Shown piece by piece: positions 50,642 through 60,178 of a stretch of 64,000 bases of DNA. Within the stretch, counting starts at the first letter, position 1. Every line of letters begins with the position of its first letter. The DNA comes from Lachnospiraceae bacterium (lineage in GTDB: Bacteria; Bacillota; Clostridia; Lachnospirales; Lachnospiraceae): positions 186,001 to 250,000 of the forward strand of contig SVEQ01000003.1 of assembly GCA_015057325.1 (NCBI GenBank). Direction: 5' to 3'. Under the pieces are notes generated by a model, which worked only from the letters and a program-made list of their open reading frames with translations, did no database searches and was not told the origin of the DNA. A program made the position numbers and the translations under genes.

Positions 50642-51460
50642 CTACAGTTTTCTGATTCTTACTTTCGTTATCGAATGCTCCTCCCACTTTGTAGCAACAA
50701 ACAAAAATCCCTGATACTCAACCTGTATATGCTCTTTTTCATCAGGAAGGCTTCCTATCTGATAAAGCATAAATCCATTAACCGTGTTGATATCCTCATC
50801 CGGAAACTTTATTCCAAACAAATCCTCTAATTCTGCAAGTTCAGTACTACCGTTAACAATGTATCCGTCCCCGGTAGCAAGCTTCATGATGTCTATCTCC
50901 TTCTCATCATGCTCATCAAGAATATCTCCAACAATAACCTCTAAAATATCTTCAAGTGCAATGAGACCTTCTGTCTGACCATACTCATCAACAACAATCG
51001 CTAAATGATTCTTGCTGTTTTGCATCTCGTTAAACAACTTTCTAATCTTCTGCGTCGGATGCACGTAATATGGCTCACTTCCAAGTTCACGAACTGTTTG
51101 ATTGGCATCATCAAGATAAGCAAGTACCGCTTCTTTAATATGTAAAACACCGATAATATTATCGATGTTTTCTTCATATATCGGATATCTTGAATAGCTG
51201 TTCTCAAGCATGATGTTAAGTGCGTCCATTATTTCTGTGTCCGCTTCTATTCCGACTATCTTCTGTCTTGGACAACATACATCCCGCACAATCTTATCAC
51301 CAAACTCAAAAACATTGGTTATCATTTCCGCTTCATCAGTTTGTATTGCACCCTGTTCGTGTCCCTCTTCTATTATGGAACGAATTTCCTCTTCAACTGC
51401 ATCAGCCTGTTCTTCGCTTGTTTTCTTGCCAAACAGACCCATGAAACCAACCGACCCCAT
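50642..51460 (-). CDS. CorC/HlyC-type CBS protein without membrane domain
   Basis: A 272-residue cytoplasmic protein: an EEEIRSIIEEGHEQGAIQ segment, two CBS domains (CCPRQKIVGIEADTEI; YYVHPTQKIRKLFNEMQ) and a CorC_HlyC C-terminal domain (GYIVNGSTELAELEDLFG). The N-terminal DUF21 membrane domain of hemolysin-C-type Mg/Co efflux proteins is missing, giving the short CorC form. It is 69 bases after mazF and precedes the aldo/keto reductase. Confidence 0.88.
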   Translation of the reverse strand: MGSVGFMGLFGKKTSEEQADAVEEEIRSIIEEGHEQGAIQTDEAEMITNVFEFGDKIVRDVCCPRQKIVGIEADTEIMDALNIMLENSYSRYPIYEENIDNIIGVLHIKEAVLAYLDDANQTVRELGSEPYYVHPTQKIRKLFNEMQNSKNHLAIVVDEYGQTEGLIALEDILEVIVGDILDEHDEKEIDIMKLATGDGYIVNGSTELAELEDLFGIKFPDEDINTVNGFMLYQIGSLPDEKEHIQVEYQGFLFVATKWEEHSITKVRIRKL

Positions 51461-51529
51461 ACTTATTGTTTCCTTTCTTTTCCTATGAATATCTCATGTA
51501 TATTCTATGAATACTGCACGCACGTGCAT

Positions 51530-51871
51530 TTACAACGCCAAACTTACCATCAATGCGCGATTGACATTCCCCATCACTTCATCATCTAAATGACTGACTT
51601 TTTCAAGAAGTCTTTTCTTATCAATCGTTCTAACCTGTTCAAGTAACACTACCGAATCCTTGGAAATGTTACACTTACGGGCTGCAAGTTCCACATGTGT
51701 CGGAATCTTTGCTTTGTTCTGACGGCTTGTAATAGCTGCGCATATAACCGTTGAACTGTGCTTATTGCCCATCTCATTCTGTATAATAAGTACCGGACGT
51801 ACTCCGCCCTGTTCAGAACCTACAACAGGTCTTAAATCCGCATAAAAAATATCTCCTCTTGTAACAGGCAA
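51530..51871 (-). CDS. mazF: MazF/PemK endoribonuclease
   Basis: About 113 residues from TTG 51871, chosen because ggagg lies nine bases upstream and the family starts with [20 protein letters not shown]; an ATG at 51895 is also open. The rest ([43 protein letters not shown]) is a full MazF. It cleaves mRNA at short sequences. The order alr-mazF is that of Bacillus alr-ndoAI-ndoA, but only 80 bases lie between alr and mazF and I found no antitoxin frame. Confidence 0.92.
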   Translation of the reverse strand: MPVTRGDIFYADLRPVVGSEQGGVRPVLIIQNEMGNKHSSTVICAAITSRQNKAKIPTHVELAARKCNISKDSVVLLEQVRTIDKKRLLEKVSHLDDEVMGNVNRALMVSLAL

Positions 51872-51951
51872 TGGTATCAACCTCCATTCAATCATCGATT
51901 CTTTAATGAAAGTATTACCATTGTTTTGTTGTATTATTCAAAAATAATGAA

Positions 51952-53115
51952 TTAGTTTTCAAGGTAATTAACAACTTCTACCTGCTGTCCGTCTTTGAAA
52001 AATACTCTCGGTACACGTCTGTTGATATCGCATACAAACTCATAATTAAAACTTGATGACATATCGGCAGGTTCTTCTACAGGAATCATTTTGCCTCCCT
52101 GCTTACCAAAAAGCACAACCTCATCACCGACAGTAACACCTGTAATGTCACTTACATCTATCATAATCTGATCCATGCAAACTCTTCCGACAATTGGTGC
52201 GAACTCTCCGCGAACAAGAACTCTTCCCTTGTTAGAAAGTGCTCTAGGATATCCGTCGGCATAACCGACACCGACAGTTGCTATACGTTTCTCACAAGGA
52301 AGTTCATAAGTTCCGCCGTATCCGACAGTTTCACCTGCCTCAACAACTTTAACGTGAGACACATGACTCTTAAAAGACATCGCAGGATAAAGCACGCAAG
52401 CTTCCTTATCCATCTCTTCTGACGGATAAAGTCCGTATGTTGAGATTCCCGAACGTACCATGTCATATGTATCATTAGGCATCTCCATTATTCCTGCACT
52501 GTTTGAAATATGTCTTATAGAAAAATGGATTCCTGCCTCTTCTAACCAGTCAACCATCTTCGTATATCGTGCCAACTGTTCCATCGCACTTGTTTTATCA
52601 ACACTGTCAGCCTTGAAATAGTGAGTGAAAACACCCTCCATATTAAGGCCCGGTAATTTGCTTATCTTAACGATTTCAAAAACGCTGTCTGCGTTACATT
52701 TAAAACCGATTCTGTTCATACCGGTATCGAGTTTAATATGAATCTTGGCGGTCTTTCCTATACGTTTTGCCACCTTTGAAAGGGCTGCTGCCTGCACATA
52801 CGTGTATATGGTTTGAGTTATATCGTAATTAACAAGCTGTTCAAACTGACTGTCATGTGTATAACCTAATATAAGTATAGGCTTTGTAATGCCGGCTTTT
52901 CTAAGTTCTATAGCCTCTTCAATACAAGCGACACCGTAATAATCGGACAAATCATCCAATGCCCTTGCAACCTGCACAGAACCATGTCCATATGCATTAG
53001 CCTTGATTACAGCAAGTAACTTTTTCCCTTCGGGAATACAACCTTTCATAGTTTCAATGTTTCTTCTAATGGCAGATAAATCAATATCTGCCTCAACCCG
53101 ATAGTATTCACCCAT
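51952..53115 (-). CDS. alr: Alanine racemase
   Basis: A 387-residue PLP enzyme that makes D-alanine for peptidoglycan. The PLP-lysine motif AVIKANAYGHG is near residue 38, with the second catalytic tyrosine in the GYGGTYELP region, and VGRVCMDQIMIDVSD. Full length. It is 34 bases after nnr, and its position beside nnr and mazF is typical of Firmicutes. Confidence 0.95.
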   Translation of the reverse strand: MGEYYRVEADIDLSAIRRNIETMKGCIPEGKKLLAVIKANAYGHGSVQVARALDDLSDYYGVACIEEAIELRKAGITKPILILGYTHDSQFEQLVNYDITQTIYTYVQAAALSKVAKRIGKTAKIHIKLDTGMNRIGFKCNADSVFEIVKISKLPGLNMEGVFTHYFKADSVDKTSAMEQLARYTKMVDWLEEAGIHFSIRHISNSAGIMEMPNDTYDMVRSGISTYGLYPSEEMDKEACVLYPAMSFKSHVSHVKVVEAGETVGYGGTYELPCEKRIATVGVGYADGYPRALSNKGRVLVRGEFAPIVGRVCMDQIMIDVSDITGVTVGDEVVLFGKQGGKMIPVEEPADMSSSFNYEFVCDINRRVPRVFFKDGQQVEVVNYLEN

Positions 53116-53149
53116 CGTTTACAACCTCCCAAGATGCAAAACATCTTAA

Positions 53150-54646
53150 TTAACAACACTCGTCTTTCATTACCTCACTGATACCAGCAATAATATCAGA
53201 AGCAAGCATTGCGTATTTGCCTTTCTTTTCTGCAGCTTTGTCGCCGGCAAGACAATGTACATAAGTACCTATCTGCGCCGCCTCAAATAACGGAAGTCCT
53301 CCCGCAAGCATTCCGGCAATAATTCCGGCAAGCACATCTCCCGAGCCTCCGGTTGACATACCGTTATTACCTGCAAGATTCATGTATATCTGTTCTCTGC
53401 CATCTGTAACTATAGATTTGGCATCCTTAAGTACCAACGTAACATCGTACTCTCTCGAAAACTTTGTGGCAATCTTGAATCTGTCCTTGGCAAGCACAGA
53501 GACTTTCTTACCGATAAGTCTGCTCATTTCCATCATATGTGGTGTCATAACTATCGGAACAGATGTCGTTCTTATCATCTCTAAATTATTGGACAGAATG
53601 TTAAGCGCATCAGCATCAAGTACCATAGGAACTTCCGAATTAAGAAGAAGTTCATAAAGCATACGCTCTGATGTCGAGTCAACGCCAAGTCCGGGACCCA
53701 CAACAATAACAGATGCCCATTTTATAGCATCCTCCACGCTGGAAAGTGCTCCCTCGTAATCGTTGTATGTCATCATAATAGCCTCAGGAAGCTGAGACTG
53801 TATTATCGTTCTGTTACTTTCATGTGTATATATCTTAACAAGTCCTACTCCTGTCGAATAAGCCGCCTTTGAACAAAGATAAGCCGCACCTGACATGTTC
53901 TTACTTCCCGCAATAACCGCCACTCTTCCGTAGCTACCCTTGTTGGAATTATTGAATCTCTTCGGAAGTCTGCTAAGATCCTTCTCTTCATAAGCGTATA
54001 TTTTAGGCTTTGCCTGCCTTATCGCATTATCCGGAAAACCTATATTCCTGCAAATGATTTTCCCACAGTAATCAATACCGTCAGAGAAAAACATTCCAAG
54101 TTTCTTAAGTCCGAATGTAACCGTGTAATCAGCACGAAATGCTGTTCCTAATATATTACCTGTTGTAGCATCAAGACCTGATGGAATATCAATTGCAACC
54201 TTAATTGCATCTATTTGGTTAAGTTTAACTATAGCCTTTTTCTGTTCACCTTCAACTTCTCTTGAAAGTCCAACGCCAAAAATGCCATCTACTACAACCG
54301 CAAAATCTTTGTTTGGAACATTCTTACGAAGTCTAATACCAAGTTGAGTTGCTATCGTTTTCTGACACTCGAACATCTCCGTAGTTTTATTAATTCCACC
54401 TACATAATAAACATCTACGGGATAACCCTTTTCACTAAGGATTCTGGCAACCGCAAGTCCGTCGCCACCGTTATTGCCACCCTCAACGGCTACAAGAACT
54501 CTTCCCTTATTAGGATTAATTTTCTCAACGACTTCTACAACAGCAAGTGCCGCTCTCTCCATTAAAACCGCTTGAGGTATTCCGATCTTTTCAATTGTAT
54601 ATGCGTCAATCGACTGCATCTCATTCTTAGTAACGATATACTCCAT
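53150..54646 (-). CDS. nnr: Bifunctional NAD(P)H-hydrate epimerase/dehydratase
   Basis: A 498-residue repair enzyme for hydrated NAD(P)H. The N-terminal epimerase domain has IGIPQAVLMERAALAVVEVV, VEGGNNGGDGLAVARIL and DGIFGVGLSR; the C-terminal ADP-dependent dehydratase begins near 225 (RFNNSNKGSYGRVAVIAGSK) and shows VLDADALNIL, MTPHMMEMSRLIGK, and the ribokinase-like anion hole GGSGDVLAGIIAGMLAG. Ribosome site aaggaagt. Lies between purL and alr on the same strand. Confidence 0.94.
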   Translation of the reverse strand: MEYIVTKNEMQSIDAYTIEKIGIPQAVLMERAALAVVEVVEKINPNKGRVLVAVEGGNNGGDGLAVARILSEKGYPVDVYYVGGINKTTEMFECQKTIATQLGIRLRKNVPNKDFAVVVDGIFGVGLSREVEGEQKKAIVKLNQIDAIKVAIDIPSGLDATTGNILGTAFRADYTVTFGLKKLGMFFSDGIDYCGKIICRNIGFPDNAIRQAKPKIYAYEEKDLSRLPKRFNNSNKGSYGRVAVIAGSKNMSGAAYLCSKAAYSTGVGLVKIYTHESNRTIIQSQLPEAIMMTYNDYEGALSSVEDAIKWASVIVVGPGLGVDSTSERMLYELLLNSEVPMVLDADALNILSNNLEMIRTTSVPIVMTPHMMEMSRLIGKKVSVLAKDRFKIATKFSREYDVTLVLKDAKSIVTDGREQIYMNLAGNNGMSTGGSGDVLAGIIAGMLAGGLPLFEAAQIGTYVHCLAGDKAAEKKGKYAMLASDIIAGISEVMKDECC

Positions 54647-54668
54647 AGACTACTTCCTTTGCTTTTTA

Positions 54669-57600
54669 TTACTTGAAGTACTCAACACCCGACTCAAAGA
54701 TCAACTGATTCTGATCACCGTAAATGTTGATTGCAACATCTGTATCACGTCTTTCTGAATGTGCCATCTTACCGAGCACTCTTCCGTCAGGGCTTGTAAT
54801 ACCTTCAATAGCCTCATAGGAACCATTTACATTGTAATCCTCATTCATTGTAGGAACGCCGTTAATATCTACATACTGGGTTGCAACCTGACCGTTTGCA
54901 AACAACTTGTCAAGCCACTCTTTGTCTGCAACAAATCTTCCCTCACCATGAGAGATAGGTACTGTATAAACCTCGCCAAGAGTTGCTTTTCTAAGCCAAG
55001 GACTCTTATTGCTTACTATCTTTGTATAAACCATCTTAGATTGATGACGTCCGATACTGTTCATTGTAAGTGTCGGAGAATCCTCTTTCTGAGATGTAAT
55101 CTTACCATAAGGAACAAGACCAAGTTTGATAAGAGCCTGGAAACCGTTACAGATTCCAAGTACAAGACCGTCTCTCTCATTTAAGAGTTTCATAAGTTCA
55201 TCTTTAAGCTTTTCATTACGGAAAGCTGTTGCAAAGAACTTAGCAGAACCTTCAGGCTCATCACCTGCCGAGAAACCACCCGGCATCATTACAATCTGCG
55301 ACTGACTGATTGCTCTCTCGAAAGCCTCAACCGAATCAAGAATATTCTGCTCTGTCATGTTCTTAAATACGATAGTCTCAACTTCTGCGCCTGCTCTCTC
55401 AAAGGCTTTTCTTGAATCGTACTCGCAGTTAGTTCCCGGGAATACCGGAATAAATACCTTAGGTTTTGCAACTTTATTCTTACATACATATATACTATCT
55501 GCCTTAAAGACATCATTTCTTACTTTCTCGTTCTTAACGCCTGAAGAAGTAGGGAATACTTTCTCAAGTTTGCCTGTCCATGCACTTACAGCATCCTTCA
55601 TGGCAATCTTGACATTATCGTATATAAACTTCTCTTCCTCGATTGTCTCACCGATTCTTGTTGCACCAACATTAAGTGATGTAAGATCGTCATTCTTGAT
55701 TTCGCAAATGATAGCACCGTAATCTTTCTTAACAAGATCCTGTCTTGATACTGTCTTATCAAGACTTACACCGATTCCGTTACCAAATGCCATCTTAGAA
55801 ACTGCTTCGATAATACCACCATAAGAAACTGCAAACGCTGAAAGAATCTTGCCTTCCTGCATATCTTTATAAAGTGCTGAGTATGTATCCTTAATGCACT
55901 CATAATCCGGAAGACCGTACTCATCTCTCTTGATATCAATCTTAATCAATGTATTTCCTGCACTCTTAAGTTCAGGTGTAATTACATCACCGGTTCTTGC
56001 CACATCAATAGCAAACGAGCAAAGTGTAGGCGGAACATCAATATCGTTAAATGATCCTGACATTGAATCCTTACCACCAATTGATGCAAGTCCAAATCCA
56101 AGCTGTGCATCATATGCACCAAGAAGAGCTGACATTGGCTCTCCCCAACGCTTTGAATCATTACCAAGACGCTTGAAGTACTCCTGGAATGTGAAGTAAA
56201 TCTTCTTCCAGTCACCACCTGAGGCAACAATCTTTGCAACAGAATGAACTACTGAATATATTGCACCATGATATGGTGACCAGCTCATCATATAAGGGTC
56301 AAGACCGTAAGACATCATTGTTACAGTATCGCATTTACCCTTATCAAGCGGAAGCTTTGCGATCATTGTCTGAGTTGGTGAAAGCTGATACTTACCACCA
56401 TAAGGCATTACAACTGTTGCAGCTCCGATTGAACTATCAAACATCTCAACAAGACCCTTCTGAGAACATACATTAAGGTCTGAAAGTGTCTCAAGCCATG
56501 TCTTCTTAACGTCTGTAACCTTATTATTATCATCAAAGTAATCTTTCTTCTCAGGCATTGTTACTGTGACGTCGCTCTCCTGATGAGCTCCGTTTGTATC
56601 AATAAATGAACGCTTAAGATTAACTATCTCTTTGCCTCTCCATGTCATAACAAGACGAGGATCTGCTGTAACCTCTGCAACAACTACTGCCTCAAGGTTC
56701 TCTTCCTCACAGAAGCCTAACATCTTATCTACATCTGATTTATCTACAACAACTGCCATTCTTTCCTGAGACTCAGAAATAGCAATTTCTGTTCCGTCAA
56801 GACCTGCATATTTCTTAGGTACTTTATCAAGATCGATTGTAAGTCCGTCAGCAAGCTCACCGATTGCAACGGAAACACCACCTGCACCAAAGTCATTACA
56901 CTTTCTTATAATAGAAGCAACTTCGCTTCTTCTAAACAATCTCTGAATCTTTCTTTCTGTAGGAGGATTACCCTTCTGAACCTCAGAACCGCAAGTGTCA
57001 ATTGACTGGGTTGTGTGCTTCTTAGAACTTCCTGTAGCTCCTCCGATTCCGTCACGTCCTGTTCTTCCACCGATTAAGATAATTACATTACCCGGATCAG
57101 ATGTAAGACGCTTAACGTTCTCCTTAGGGGCAGCAGCTACAACCGCACCAATCTCCATTCTCTTTGCAACATAGTTAGGATGATATACCTCATTAACAAG
57201 ACCTGTTGCAAGTCCAATCTGGTTACCGTATGAGCTGTAACCATGTGCAGCAACAGTAACAAGTTTTCTCTGTGGAAGCTTACCTTCCAATGTCTCTGAA
57301 AGTGACTTTGTAGGATCTGCAGCACCTGTTACACGCATTGCCTGATATACATATGAACGTCCTGAAAGCGGATCTCTGATACATCCGCCAAGACATGTTG
57401 CAGCACCACCGAAAGGTTCAATCTCTGTAGGATGGTTATGTGTCTCGTTCTTAAACTGAATAAGATAAGGAACTTCCTCTCCATCAATTACAACAGGAAC
57501 TTCAATAGAGCATGCATTTATCTCATCAGAAACTTCCATCTCCTGTAACTTTCCTTCAGAGCGAAGCTTCTTCATAGCCATAAGCGCAATATCCATAAGA

Positions 57601-58421
57601 CAAGTGAACTTGTCGTCGCGTCCTTTGTAAAGTTCTTCCTTATCTGCAAGGTATGAGTTGTAAGAATCCTCAATTGGTTTCTTGTAGTAACCGTCTTCAA
57701 ATGTAACATTGGTAAGCTCTGTTGCAAATGTTGTATGACGGCAATGGTCTGACCAGTATGTATCCAAAACTCTTATCTCTGTAACAGAAGGATCTCTGTT
57801 CTCGTCATTCTTGAAGTAATTCTGAATATGAAGGAAATCCTTAAATGTCATAGCAAGTCCCAAGCTGTCATAAAGCTCTTTTAACTTGTCTTCTGCCATA
57901 TCCTTAAATCCATCAAAAAGAGCAACATCATCAGGCTCATCAAATACCTGAACTAATGTCTCAGGGATAGACGCATCATCTGTTTCTCTTGAATCTACAG
58001 GGTTGATACAGTATGATTTAACTTTCTCAAACTGCTCATCATTTATATCACCCTTAATAATATATGTAGTAGCGCAACGAATAATCGGCTCTTCTTTCTC
58101 ATTTAACAACTTGACGCACTGCTCAGCAGAATCCGCTCTCTGGTCGAACTGTCCCGGAAGTGCTTCAACCGAAAACACTTTATCTTTCTCATCTTTTGGG
58201 AATGTGTTCTCATAGACAAAATCTACAGGTGGCTCTGAAAAAACAGTTTTTAATGCTTTCTCATATGTCTTGTCAGACACGTTCTCAACATCATAGCGAA
58301 CGAGCACTCTGACACTTTCTATATTAAGGTCAAGGTAGTCGGTAAGCTCCTCATAAAGCTCCTTTGCCTTAACTGCATAATCAGGTTTCTTCTCAACGTA
58401 AACTCTCTTTACCTTGCTCAT
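54669..58421 (-). CDS. purL: Phosphoribosylformylglycinamidine synthase, single-chain
   Basis: A 1250-residue enzyme of purine synthesis that converts FGAR, glutamine and ATP to FGAM. It combines the PurL synthetase domain and a glutaminase in one chain. Landmarks are VTEIRVLDTYWSDHCRHTTF, FKNETHNHPTEIEPFGGAAT, GGRTGRDGIGGATGSS, a second half with GKDSMSGS, and the glutaminase Cys in VLGICNGFQALIKLG with ISHGEGRF. Clostridia often have this long form. Good promoter upstream at 58482-58510. Confidence 0.95.
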   Translation of the reverse strand: MSKVKRVYVEKKPDYAVKAKELYEELTDYLDLNIESVRVLVRYDVENVSDKTYEKALKTVFSEPPVDFVYENTFPKDEKDKVFSVEALPGQFDQRADSAEQCVKLLNEKEEPIIRCATTYIIKGDINDEQFEKVKSYCINPVDSRETDDASIPETLVQVFDEPDDVALFDGFKDMAEDKLKELYDSLGLAMTFKDFLHIQNYFKNDENRDPSVTEIRVLDTYWSDHCRHTTFATELTNVTFEDGYYKKPIEDSYNSYLADKEELYKGRDDKFTCLMDIALMAMKKLRSEGKLQEMEVSDEINACSIEVPVVIDGEEVPYLIQFKNETHNHPTEIEPFGGAATCLGGCIRDPLSGRSYVYQAMRVTGAADPTKSLSETLEGKLPQRKLVTVAAHGYSSYGNQIGLATGLVNEVYHPNYVAKRMEIGAVVAAAPKENVKRLTSDPGNVIILIGGRTGRDGIGGATGSSKKHTTQSIDTCGSEVQKGNPPTERKIQRLFRRSEVASIIRKCNDFGAGGVSVAIGELADGLTIDLDKVPKKYAGLDGTEIAISESQERMAVVVDKSDVDKMLGFCEEENLEAVVVAEVTADPRLVMTWRGKEIVNLKRSFIDTNGAHQESDVTVTMPEKKDYFDDNNKVTDVKKTWLETLSDLNVCSQKGLVEMFDSSIGAATVVMPYGGKYQLSPTQTMIAKLPLDKGKCDTVTMMSYGLDPYMMSWSPYHGAIYSVVHSVAKIVASGGDWKKIYFTFQEYFKRLGNDSKRWGEPMSALLGAYDAQLGFGLASIGGKDSMSGSFNDIDVPPTLCSFAIDVARTGDVITPELKSAGNTLIKIDIKRDEYGLPDYECIKDTYSALYKDMQEGKILSAFAVSYGGIIEAVSKMAFGNGIGVSLDKTVSRQDLVKKDYGAIICEIKNDDLTSLNVGATRIGETIEEEKFIYDNVKIAMKDAVSAWTGKLEKVFPTSSGVKNEKVRNDVFKADSIYVCKNKVAKPKVFIPVFPGTNCEYDSRKAFERAGAEVETIVFKNMTEQNILDSVEAFERAISQSQIVMMPGGFSAGDEPEGSAKFFATAFRNEKLKDELMKLLNERDGLVLGICNGFQALIKLGLVPYGKITSQKEDSPTLTMNSIGRHQSKMVYTKIVSNKSPWLRKATLGEVYTVPISHGEGRFVADKEWLDKLFANGQVATQYVDINGVPTMNEDYNVNGSYEAIEGITSPDGRVLGKMAHSERRDTDVAINIYGDQNQLIFESGVEYFK

Positions 58422-58481
58422 AATGTCCTCCTTGTATTTGAATAATCATTGATTATTTTTTATCCAAAATGATACCATGTA

Positions 58482-58510
58482 ATTATAATCAAACTTTTCT
58501 GTTATTGCAA
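58482..58510 (-). promoter_or_regulatory. purL promoter
   Basis: Minus strand TTGCAA (58510-58505), 17-base spacer, TATAAT (58487-58482). The leader holds a 7-bp palindrome aataatc/gattatt at 58441-58457. No purine riboswitch or Bacillus-type PurBox was seen. Confidence 0.7.
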
Positions 58511-58565
58511 CATGTATTACAGATAAAATAAATGATTGTATAACATGCAGAAAATATACATAAAA

Positions 58566-58595
58566 AGGAGCAAAAATCTTACGATTCTTACTCCT
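58566..58595 (-). terminator. Terminator after the response regulator gene
   Basis: Stem aggag/ctcct plus caaaaatc...gattctt (58566-58595, with a wobble pair) followed on the minus strand by TTTTTA. Nine bases past the stop. Confidence 0.8.
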
Positions 58596-58604
58596 ATACA
58601 TAGA

Positions 58605-58970
58605 CTATTTGGTAACTTTATCTATAATAGTTTTAAGGTGCTCCGGCTCAAAGGGTTTGGCGATGAACTCGCTTGCACCGCTTCTTATAGCCTCAACCAT
58701 CTTGGTTTTCTGTCCCGCTGCCGTAATCATAATCACCTTGGCTTCAGGATAATCCGTCTTAATCTTCTTAAGAGATTCTATGCCATCTAACACCGGCATA
58801 GTAATATCCATAGTCACAACATCCGGCTTAAGCTCGCCGTATTTCTCATATCCCTCTAATCCATTGGTGGCCTCACCAATGATTTCATACCCTTCCGATT
58901 CAAGTATTCCTCTTAATATCTTCCGTGAAGTTCTTGAATCATCAACAATCAAAACTGTTGTCATAATCAT
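58605..58970 (-). CDS. CheY-like single-domain response regulator
   Basis: A 121-residue receiver domain with no output domain. Phosphorylation site and pocket are visible: VLIVDDSRTSRKI, the Asp in VVTMDITMPVLDG, Thr/Ser in VIMITAAGQ, and Lys in FIAKPFEPEHL. Closest in pattern to CheY. A second in-frame ATG six bases later is equally acceptable. It follows the MshEN/CheX-like gene by 45 bases, and that protein may be its phosphatase. Confidence 0.92.
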   Translation of the reverse strand: MIMTTVLIVDDSRTSRKILRGILESEGYEIIGEATNGLEGYEKYGELKPDVVTMDITMPVLDGIESLKKIKTDYPEAKVIMITAAGQKTKMVEAIRSGASEFIAKPFEPEHLKTIIDKVTK

Positions 58971-59015
58971 ATATCCCCTTTTCCTGTCAACTATAAAACA
59001 CCCGTGACAAACGCA

Positions 59016-59912
59016 TCACTCTAAATGCCATTTTGATTCTCTGCATATTACAAGGTCAACATGCTGATCTCTTATATAAATGGGAACAAGAACCACATTA
59101 TTAACATCTGTCACTTTGGCAGGGGTGTCCTTAAGTATAGGTGGAAGCATATCTATATCGACATACTCATTGCTAAGTTTTGTTGCAAAAAGACCGTTGT
59201 TACAATTAAGGAATTCACAGGTTGCATCGACAACATCGATATCAATAACCTCAAACTCTTCTTTCGCATAGGCCTCTGCAATCAGCTTAAGCGCTTCACC
59301 CTCTCCGAAAAATCCTGTAAAAATCTTATAATCACCATCAAGCACCTGTACTGCAGCAAAAGGTGCTGATATCTCATCTACAACCTTGACCTTCTCAATT
59401 CTGAACTGTCGGTCAATGAATCGTGCTATATTTCTTGCTGTAAGAGCTATATAATCCTTAACCACAGGCGAAATGTTGCAATCCCTAAGAAGTACAGGAA
59501 TAATCTTATCAACGTCACCACTCTTAATGGCATCTACATCGAGATCCGATAAGTTCTGTGCCGTCTTGTAAGCCTTAACATGCTCTTGTATCTCTTCTAG
59601 TGTAAGTATGTTACGCTCAACCATAGCCTGAACGAAAAGAAGATAACTGTCTCCCTGTTTGGCAAGAAGCATCTCAACCTGAGATTCGCTAAGATATCCA
59701 CGGCTTACGGCTATATCACCGAAACGCTTATCCAATCTATGCTGTGCATCGTTAACCTCTTCCGCCTCTTCTTCTGTCATGAATCCTTCAGCTACAGCTA
59801 AAAGACCAAGCTTAACTCTTGAACTCTGGCTGGCTATAACAACCTCATTGTACTGTTCCTTTGTAATTATGCCTTGATTCTCAAGGTATTTACCAAAATA
59901 AGCTTCAAACAT
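59016..59912 (-). CDS. MshEN-like repeat protein with CheX/CheC-like C-terminus
   Basis: A 298-residue protein behind a good ggag. The first 110 residues contain two repeats of the type found in GspE/MshE N-termini (KYLENQGIITKEQYNEVVIA; VKLGLLAVAEGFMTEEEAEE), which in some proteins bind cyclic di-GMP. The last 150 residues resemble CheX/CheC phosphatases, with VDATCEFLNCNNGLFATKLS at the expected E..N position. It may dephosphorylate the downstream CheY-like protein under cyclic di-GMP control; the divergent neighbour is a GGDEF-EAL protein. Confidence 0.7.
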   Translation of the reverse strand: MFEAYFGKYLENQGIITKEQYNEVVIASQSSRVKLGLLAVAEGFMTEEEAEEVNDAQHRLDKRFGDIAVSRGYLSESQVEMLLAKQGDSYLLFVQAMVERNILTLEEIQEHVKAYKTAQNLSDLDVDAIKSGDVDKIIPVLLRDCNISPVVKDYIALTARNIARFIDRQFRIEKVKVVDEISAPFAAVQVLDGDYKIFTGFFGEGEALKLIAEAYAKEEFEVIDIDVVDATCEFLNCNNGLFATKLSNEYVDIDMLPPILKDTPAKVTDVNNVVLVPIYIRDQHVDLVICRESKWHLE

Positions 59913-59973
59913 AAGTAGTCTCCATTCTCCATATAAAAAATAACCCCAATTATTTACATAAATTCACGCAATT

Positions 59974-60002
59974 ATTATATCACATACGTCGTTGTAAAGC
60001 AA
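59974..60002 (-). promoter_or_regulatory. Promoter of the MshEN/CheX-CheY unit
   Basis: Minus strand TTGCTT (60002-59997), 17-base spacer, TATAAT (59979-59974), about 60 bases before the start. Confidence 0.6.
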
Positions 60003-60091
60003 ATAAATTACGGTAAATTTTTGATATTTTAAGTCCAAATTTTGCCATAAAAAATATAACTTTAACAACATCGTTTTTTACAAATTTCACA

Positions 60092-60120
60092 TTGAAATAT
60101 ATTTTTTGATTTTATATAAT
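60092..60120 (+). promoter_or_regulatory. Promoter of the GGDEF-EAL gene
   Basis: TTGAAA 60092-60097, 17-base spacer, TATAAT 60115-60120; the ribosome site ggaaaggg is at 60161-60168. Confidence 0.75.
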
Positions 60121-60178
60121 GTAATCGATAGTCATTTTAATATGAAACTACCAATTTTCCGGAAAGGGTCTTACACAT

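Noticed and set aside
58422-58535. Purine riboswitch ahead of purL
   Set aside because: Leader is short and AT-rich with only a 7-bp palindrome; no aptamer-like junction could be drawn.
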